Below are positions 58,955 to 64,000 of a stretch of 64,000 nucleotides of DNA, one piece after another; the stretch's first letter is position 1, and the number at the start of each line of letters is the position of its first letter. The DNA is from Curtobacterium herbarum. GTDB taxonomy: Bacteria; Actinomycetota; Actinomycetes; Actinomycetales; Microbacteriaceae. The stretch is from positions 186,001 to 250,000 of the forward strand of contig NZ_JAFBBT010000001.1 in assembly GCF_016907335.1 (NCBI RefSeq), in the 5' to 3' direction. The notes beneath the pieces were generated by a model. It was not told the origin of the DNA and searched no databases. It saw nothing but the letters and a program-made list of their open reading frames with translations. The position numbers and the translations under genes are program-made.

Positions 58955-59634
58955 CGATCCGGGTGCTGGTCGCCGACGACCAGGCGATCGTCCGGGACGG
59001 CCTGGTCACGGTGCTCTCGCTCGTCGACGACCTGGAGGTCGTGGGCGAAGCCGAGGACGGCGCGGCCGCCGTCGCCATGGTCGCGGCGCTGACCCCGGAC
59101 GTCGTGCTCATGGACCTGCGGATGCCCGTCCTCGACGGCGCTGCGGCGACCGGGCGGATCACCGCGGAGCACCCGGGGGTCGCGGTCCTCGTGCTGACGA
59201 CCTACGCGGACGACGACTCGATCCTCACCGCGCTCGCCGCGGGCGCCCGGGGGTACCTGACCAAGGACGCCGGCCGCGCGGAGATCGCCACCGCGATCCG
59301 GGCGGTGGCCTCGGGGCAGACGACGTTCGACGCGACCGCGGGGGCGGCGGTCCTGGCACGCTTGGCGGCCGGAGCAGCCGGTGCCGGTGCGGCGGCCTCG
59401 AGTCCGGCGTCCTCCGGAGCGGCGGGCGGGGTGCCGGACGTGCGGCAGCGGTTCCCGGAACTGACCCCGCGTGAGGCCGACGTGCTGACCCGCATCGCCG
59501 AGGGCCGCACGAACCCGGAGATCGCCGCCGAGCTGTTCCTGACCGTGCCGACCGTGAAGTCGTACGTCAACCAGGTCTTCACGAAGCTCGGTGTCCGGAC
59601 CCGGGCGGAGGCCGTCGCCCGCGTCCTGCGCTGA
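58951..59634 (+). CDS. NarL-family response regulator
   Basis: This 227-residue regulator has a receiver domain with DD at 9-10, phosphoacceptor Asp55 (VLMDLRMP) and the Lys in YLTKDAG, then an Ala/Gly/Ser-rich linker (about 130-155) and a LuxR-type helix-turn-helix (LTPREADVLTRIAEG, NPEIAAELFLTVPTVKSYV). GTG 58951 overlaps the kinase stop. It is the cognate regulator of the kinase, and its targets probably include this operon. Confidence 0.94.
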   Translation: MTIRVLVADDQAIVRDGLVTVLSLVDDLEVVGEAEDGAAAVAMVAALTPDVVLMDLRMPVLDGAAATGRITAEHPGVAVLVLTTYADDDSILTALAAGARGYLTKDAGRAEIATAIRAVASGQTTFDATAGAAVLARLAAGAAGAGAAASSPASSGAAGGVPDVRQRFPELTPREADVLTRIAEGRTNPEIAAELFLTVPTVKSYVNQVFTKLGVRTRAEAVARVLR

Positions 59635-60015
59635 GGCGGGCCGTCCTCCGCGGCGGCTCGTGTGCTGATCGATGCTCTTGCATCGACGGACAGGAGACGC
59701 CAAGCCGGACGCCGTAACGTGGACGGGTCCTCGCGACGACGAGCGACGCGACCGCGGATCCCCACCGACCGGTCGTGCCCGTCGTCCCGGTCCCTCCAGA
59801 CCGCGTCGTCGGCCGCCGTTCCCCGGCAGCCGCGCGCACGTCCGGCGGGGCCGACCCGGACGCCCGCCCGACGACGAGCCCCGCTCCCGTCGCGGGTCTC
59901 GACGCCGTGCGCCGCGTCCACCCGCACCGCTGCGACCGGCACCGCCACGACCGGTACCGCGGCGACCAGCACCGCCACACGACGTCCGGGCCCCCGCGCC
60001 CGAAGGAGCACCCCC
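59635..60015. other. 381-bp intergenic region without supported gene
   Basis: No open frame here has natural amino acid composition. The region has a perfect 6-bp stem with TCTT loop at 59670-59685 (a candidate terminator after the NarL regulator), a TAACGT -10-like hexamer at 59714-59719, and GACCGGCACCGCCAC-type imperfect repeats near 59930-59980. It is probably the leader of the PH-like gene. Confidence 0.45.
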
Positions 60016-60621
60016 ATGACCGCCGACACCCTGTCCGTCCCCGTCCGACCGAGCCGACCGGGGTGGACCCAGACGCAGACCCAGACCCAGACCCAGACCC
60101 AGACGCACGCCCCGGACCGGGTGGGCGGCGGGGCGGGGACGAGCCGGGCCTCCCGTCCGCTCGTCGACGACCACCAGGGTGCGCCGCTCTGGATGCGCGC
60201 CGTCGGCGGGATCGTCCTGGCCGCCGGGCTCGCGCTCACCGCAGCCGTCCTCGGCTGGCCGGGGGACGCGCCGGAGTCGGCGCTCGTGATCCCGGGACTC
60301 GTCGCGGTCGTCGTCGGGATCCTGGCGCTCGTCGCCCGGGCTGGCCTGACCGTCACCGAGGACGCGGTCGTCCTGCACTTCCGCCCGCTCCCGCCGCGGC
60401 GCATCGCCCGCCGGGTCATCACGGCCGTCCGGGTGACCGAGGCGGACGCGCGCACCTACGGCGGCGTCGGGCTGCGGATCGGCCGACGGCGGCGGGCACT
60501 CGTGCTGACGCCGGGGCCCGGGGTGGAGATCACCGACGCGTCGGGGCGGACGACGTTCGTGCGGAGCGACCGGCCCGAGGACGCGGTGCGGGCGCTGGTC
60601 GGCGCTGCCCGCTCGGAATGA
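60016..60621 (+). CDS. Membrane protein with PH-like domain and TQ repeat
   Basis: This 201-residue protein has an N-terminal cytoplasmic region with a run of Thr-Gln dipeptides (about 19-32), two membrane helices (about 62-82 and 88-108), and a C-terminal beta-rich domain of bacterial PH/DUF3093 type (LTVTEDAVVLHFRPLPPRRI...). The Thr-Gln run is encoded by hexanucleotide repeats. ATG 60016 follows GAAGGAG. The stop codon lies inside a 19-bp tandem repeat. Confidence 0.75.
   Translation: MTADTLSVPVRPSRPGWTQTQTQTQTQTQTHAPDRVGGGAGTSRASRPLVDDHQGAPLWMRAVGGIVLAAGLALTAAVLGWPGDAPESALVIPGLVAVVVGILALVARAGLTVTEDAVVLHFRPLPPRRIARRVITAVRVTEADARTYGGVGLRIGRRRRALVLTPGPGVEITDASGRTTFVRSDRPEDAVRALVGAARSE
60068..60109 (+). 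repeat. Hexanucleotide repeat (ACCCAG/ACGCAG) within a coding region
   Basis: Six to seven copies of ACCCAG or ACGCAG encode Thr-Gln repeats in the PH-like membrane protein. The 6-bp unit keeps the frame, so slippage would change only the linker length. Confidence 0.8.
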
Positions 60622-60660
60622 GCCTGCCCGATCGGAATGAGACTGCCCGCTCGGATGAGA
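60605..60660. repeat. Three 19-bp tandem repeats across a stop codon
   Basis: CTGCCCGMTCGGAATGAG units begin at 60605, 60624 and 60643 (the third lacks one base). The first contains the stop codon (60619-60621) of the PH-like gene. Copies two and three are non-coding. Confidence 0.8.
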
Positions 60661-61018
60661 CTGGCCGTCCGGGGCTTATACACGCCGGACTCGATCTCGG
60701 TCAAGCCAGGGACTGGACAGCGCACTGTCGAGCCACCTATGATGACAGTTCGCGCTCCCTGGCATCCGTGTCGTCATATTGCGGTCGACCGAGTTCCACG
60801 AAGACGCCTCTCAGCAGGTGCTTCGCTGAACACGCCTGGTGATGCCGGTCCCGTATATGGCGGCGGGACCCGCTCACCGATCATCCCACACGCGGCTCCG
60901 GACCCGGAGCACACCGTACTCGTGTCCTGATCACCGGGTTGCGCCGAGCGATCAATCCACTCACCTACACACTGCTTCGTCAGTGTCGGCCCGACGGGGC
61001 CTACCGGAGGTCACACCC
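60622..61018 (+). promoter_or_regulatory. rpoB upstream region with promoter and about 270-nt leader
   Basis: This 397-bp gap is less GC-rich than its surroundings. It holds a promoter, TGGACA (60714-60719), 18-bp spacer and TATGAT (60738-60743), with a predicted start near 60750 and a leader of about 270 nt before the rpoB TTG. GGAGG (61006-61010) is the rpoB Shine-Dalgarno. A 97-codon frame at 60637-60930 overlaps the promoter and is not considered real. Confidence 0.65.
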
Positions 61019-64000
61019 TTGGCTGCTGCGCCCAACGCATCCACCAACCCCAAGAACGGTCGCAACCACTCGCGACTCTCGTTCGCCAAGATCACGGACA
61101 CCCTCACGGTTCCTGATCTGCTCGCCCTCCAGACGGAGAGCTTCGACTGGCTCGTCGGCAACGACGCATGGAAGGCCCGCCTCGCCGAAGGGCAGGAGCA
61201 GGGTCGTACCGACCTCGCGCTGCACTCCGGCCTCGAGGAGATCTTCGAGGAGATCTCCCCGATCGAGGACCTCGGCGAGACCATGCAGCTCTCGTTCACG
61301 TCCCCGGAGCTCGAGGACCCGAAGTACTCGATCGACGACTGCAAGGAGCGCGGCAAGACCTACGCCGCTCCGCTGTACGTCAACGCCGAGTTCATGAACC
61401 ACATGACGGGTGAGATCAAGACGCAGACGGTCTTCATGGGCGACTTCCCGCTCATGACCGAGCGCGGCACGTTCATCATCAACGGCACCGAGCGTGTCGT
61501 CGTCTCGCAGCTCGTCCGCTCGCCGGGCGTGTACTTCGAGCGTGCGCAGGAGAAGACGTCCGACAAGGACATCTACTCGGCGCGCATCATCCCGTCGCGT
61601 GGCGCCTGGCTCGAGTTCGAGATCGACAAGCGCGACCAGGTCGGCGTGCGCATCGACCGCAAGCGCAAGCAGTCCGTGACCGTCTTCCTCAAGGCCCTCG
61701 GCCTGACGAGCGAAGAGATCATGGAGGAGTTCCAGGGCTTCGCGTCCATGGAGTCGACCCTCGAGAAGGACGCCGTCCTCACGAAGGAAGAGGCGCTCAA
61801 GGACATCTACCGCAAGCTGCGCCCGGGCGAGCAGGTCGCTGCCGAGGCCGCGCGTGCGCTCCTCGACAACTTCTACTTCAACTCGAAGCGTTACGACCTG
61901 GCGAAGGTCGGTCGCTACAAGCTCGACCGCAAGCTCGGTATCGACGCCCCGCTGTCCGACTCGGTGCTCACCGTGCAGGACATCGTCGCGACGATCAAGT
62001 ACCTGGTGTCCCTGCACGCCGAGCGCACCACCATGGACGGCGTCCGTGACGGTGAGCCGGTGCAGCTCCGCCTCGACGTGGACGACATCGACCACTTCGG
62101 CAACCGTCGCATCCGTGCGGTCGGCGAGCTCATCCAGAACCAGGTCCGCACCGGTCTGTCCCGCATGGAGCGCGTCGTCCGCGAGCGCATGACCACGCAG
62201 GACATCGAGGCCATCACGCCGCAGACGCTCATCAACGTGCGTCCCGTCGTCGCTGCGATCAAGGAGTTCTTCGGGACGTCCCAGCTGTCGCAGTTCATGG
62301 ACCAGAACAACCCGCTCGCGGGTCTGACGCACAAGCGTCGCCTGTCGGCCCTCGGCCCGGGTGGTCTGTCCCGTGAGCGTGCCGGCGTCGAGGTCCGTGA
62401 CGTCCACCCGTCGCACTACGGCCGCATGTGCCCGATCGAGACCCCGGAAGGCCCGAACATCGGCCTGATCGGCTCGCTCGCGTCCTTCGGTCGGATCAAC
62501 TCGTTCGGTTTCATCGAGACCCCGTACCGTCGCGTCGTCAACGGCGAGGTCACGAAGACGATCGACTACCTGACCGCCTCGGAAGAGGACGAGTTCGTCG
62601 TCGCGCAGGCCAACGCCCCGCTGACCAGCTCGTTCCACTTCGCTGACGACAAGGTGCTCGTCCGCAAGAAGGGCGGCGAGGTCGAGCTCGTCGGCAAGGA
62701 CGAGGTCGACTACATGGACGTCTCGCCGCGCCAGATGGTGTCGGTCGCGACCTCGCTCATCCCGTTCCTCGAGCACGACGACGCGAACCGCGCCCTCATG
62801 GGTGCGAACATGCAGCGCCAGGCCGTGCCGCTCCTCCGCTCCGAGTCGCCGCTCGTCGGCACCGGCATGGAGGGCTACACCGCCATCGACGCCGGCGACG
62901 TCATCACCGCCGACAAGGCCGGTGTCGTCTCCGAGGTCTCGGCGGACGCCGTGACCCTGCAGCTCGACGAGGGCGGCACGCAGACCTTCTACCTGCGCAA
63001 GTTCGACCGCTCGAACCAGGGCACCAGCTACAACCACCGCGTGATCGTCAGCGCCGGTGAGCGTGTGGAGCAGGGCGAGGTCATCGCCGACGGTCCCGCG
63101 ACGGAGAACGGCGAGCTCGCGCTCGGCAAGAACCTCCTCGTCGCGTTCATGCCGTGGGAGGGCTACAACTACGAGGACGCGATGATCCTGTCGCAGAACC
63201 TCGTGAAGGACGACACGCTCTCCTCGATCCACATCGAGGAGTACGAGGTCGACGCCCGCGACACCAAGCTGGGCAAGGAAGAGATCACCCGCGACCTGCC
63301 GAACGTCAGCCCGGACCTCCTGGCCGACCTCGACGAGCGCGGCATCATCCGCATCGGTGCCGAGGTCCGCCCCGGCGACATCCTCGTCGGCAAGGTCACG
63401 CCGAAGGGCGAGACCGAGCTCTCCGCGGAGGAGCGCCTGCTCCGTGCCATCTTCAACGAGAAGTCGCGCGAAGTCCGCGACACCTCGCTCAAGGTGCCCC
63501 ACGGTGAAGAGGGCACGATCATCGGCGTCAAGGTGTTCGACTCGCAGGACGGCGACGACGAGCTCGGCTCGGGCGTCAACCAGCGCGTGGTCGTCTACAT
63601 CGCCCAGAAGCGCAAGATCACCGCGGGTGACAAGCTCGCCGGCCGCCACGGCAACAAGGGCGTCATCTCGACGATCCTGCCCGTGGAGGACATGCCGTTC
63701 CTCGCGGACGGCACCCCGGTCGACATCGTCCTCAACCCGCTCGGCGTCCCCGGCCGCATGAACTTCGGCCAGGTGCTGGAGATCCACCTCGGGTGGCTCG
63801 CCAAGCAGGGCTGGCAGGTCGAGGGCATCCAGGAGTGGGCCGAGAACCTGCCGGAAGCCGCGCACAGCGCAGCCCCCGGCACGAAGGTCGCCACCCCGGT
63901 GTTCGACGGTGCGTACGAGCGCGAGATCGAGGGTCTCCTCGACTCCACGCTCCCGAACCGTGACGGCGAACGCCTGATCGGTTCCTCGGGCAAGGCACAG
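61019..64000 (+). CDS. rpoB: RNA polymerase beta subunit (C-terminus beyond the window)
   Basis: RpoB forms the catalytic core of RNA polymerase with RpoC. The frame runs 994 codons from a TTG start to the window edge, with GGAGG eight bases upstream. The N-terminus [39 protein letters not shown] and the rifampicin region (62270-62360: [26 protein letters not shown]) are clear. The Asp, His and Ser positions linked to rifampicin resistance (516, 526, 531 in E. coli numbering) are wild type. About 170 residues and the stop lie beyond the window. Confidence 0.97.
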   Translation, partial: MAAAPNASTNPKNGRNHSRLSFAKITDTLTVPDLLALQTESFDWLVGNDAWKARLAEGQEQGRTDLALHSGLEEIFEEISPIEDLGETMQLSFTSPELEDPKYSIDDCKERGKTYAAPLYVNAEFMNHMTGEIKTQTVFMGDFPLMTERGTFIINGTERVVVSQLVRSPGVYFERAQEKTSDKDIYSARIIPSRGAWLEFEIDKRDQVGVRIDRKRKQSVTVFLKALGLTSEEIMEEFQGFASMESTLEKDAVLTKEEALKDIYRKLRPGEQVAAEAARALLDNFYFNSKRYDLAKVGRYKLDRKLGIDAPLSDSVLTVQDIVATIKYLVSLHAERTTMDGVRDGEPVQLRLDVDDIDHFGNRRIRAVGELIQNQVRTGLSRMERVVRERMTTQDIEAITPQTLINVRPVVAAIKEFFGTSQLSQFMDQNNPLAGLTHKRRLSALGPGGLSRERAGVEVRDVHPSHYGRMCPIETPEGPNIGLIGSLASFGRINSFGFIETPYRRVVNGEVTKTIDYLTASEEDEFVVAQANAPLTSSFHFADDKVLVRKKGGEVELVGKDEVDYMDVSPRQMVSVATSLIPFLEHDDANRALMGANMQRQAVPLLRSESPLVGTGMEGYTAIDAGDVITADKAGVVSEVSADAVTLQLDEGGTQTFYLRKFDRSNQGTSYNHRVIVSAGERVEQGEVIADGPATENGELALGKNLLVAFMPWEGYNYEDAMILSQNLVKDDTLSSIHIEEYEVDARDTKLGKEEITRDLPNVSPDLLADLDERGIIRIGAEVRPGDILVGKVTPKGETELSAEERLLRAIFNEKSREVRDTSLKVPHGEEGTIIGVKVFDSQDGDDELGSGVNQRVVVYIAQKRKITAGDKLAGRHGNKGVISTILPVEDMPFLADGTPVDIVLNPLGVPGRMNFGQVLEIHLGWLAKQGWQVEGIQEWAENLPEAAHSAAPGTKVATPVFDGAYEREIEGLLDSTLPNRDGERLIGSSGKAQ

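Noticed and set aside
59662..60015. N-terminal extension of the PH-like membrane gene
   Set aside because: Residues upstream of the ATG at 60016 are mostly Arg, Pro, Thr and Ala, and a good Shine-Dalgarno precedes 60016.
60637..60930. 97-codon forward frame upstream of rpoB
   Set aside because: It overlaps the 19-bp repeats and the TGGACA/TATGAT promoter and has no family resemblance; a small peptide cannot be fully excluded.

Overview
The window is a chromosomal segment of a very GC-rich (roughly 70 percent or more) actinobacterium. Gene content and protein sequence character point to Microbacteriaceae, most likely a Curtobacterium or close relative; this is inferred from family resemblance and not from any search. 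Genes are densely packed, many start codons overlap the previous stop (ATGA or GTGA), and G/C dominates third codon positions, so long antisense open frames are common and were disregarded. No tRNA, rRNA, CRISPR array, prophage or insertion sequence was found.

Layout. 1-6443: kdpA(partial)BC-kdpD-kdpE, high-affinity K+ uptake and its two-component system. 6419-7407: a reverse-strand AbiEii-like nucleotidyltransferase pair. 7639-9799: hxlB-hxlA (ribulose monophosphate formaldehyde fixation) divergent from an unusual GHKL-ATPase/LuxR regulator. 9980-14260: small membrane protein, OmpR-type two-component system, PepSY lipoprotein, alpha/beta hydrolase. 14328-20029: amino acid permease, a beta-phosphoglucomutase/GH65 phosphorylase pair, an SDR. 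20077-22125: Phd-like protein with a palindromic operator, DUF1697, a LexA-boxed small gene, a hypothetical. 22226-27579: purine permease, a folE-folP2-RibD_C operon, HAD phosphatase, PfpI/DJ-1 protein. 27671-30491: MOSC protein and an alkylation-repair pair (Ada/AraC/AlkA fusion plus Ogt). 30709-36798: hydrolase, HAD protein, APC permease, LysE/LysG pair, lipoprotein. 36834-43262: nei2-lhr DNA repair pair, PadR regulator with a strong promoter. 43367-48500: lipoprotein, DUF4916, CsbD, DEAD-box helicase with a long leader, GH114 lipoprotein. 48555-51778: a reverse cluster (GntR, DUF1684, SRPBCC-like, GNAT), then a ComB-like protein and DUF427. 51851-56078: Nramp, CGNR, SprT-like, TPR and a Q/Y-rich membrane protein. 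56205-60621: spermidine-synthase-like protein, NarL-type two-component system, PH-like membrane protein. 61019-end: rpoB (TTG start, runs off the window).

The most interesting non-coding signals are: a family of five (possibly six) long hairpin repeats placed just 3' of forward-strand genes, with variable but complementary stems and a conserved apical sequence; a GSTTCAG-N4-GSTTCAG direct repeat in front of both the OmpR-type regulator and the PepSY lipoprotein, suggesting a small self-regulated regulon; perfect palindromic operators (a LexA box at 21550 and an unrelated 18-mer at 20047); and a dispersed GGMCGGGAGGCS motif that occurs at least ten times, both in terminators and inside protein linkers.
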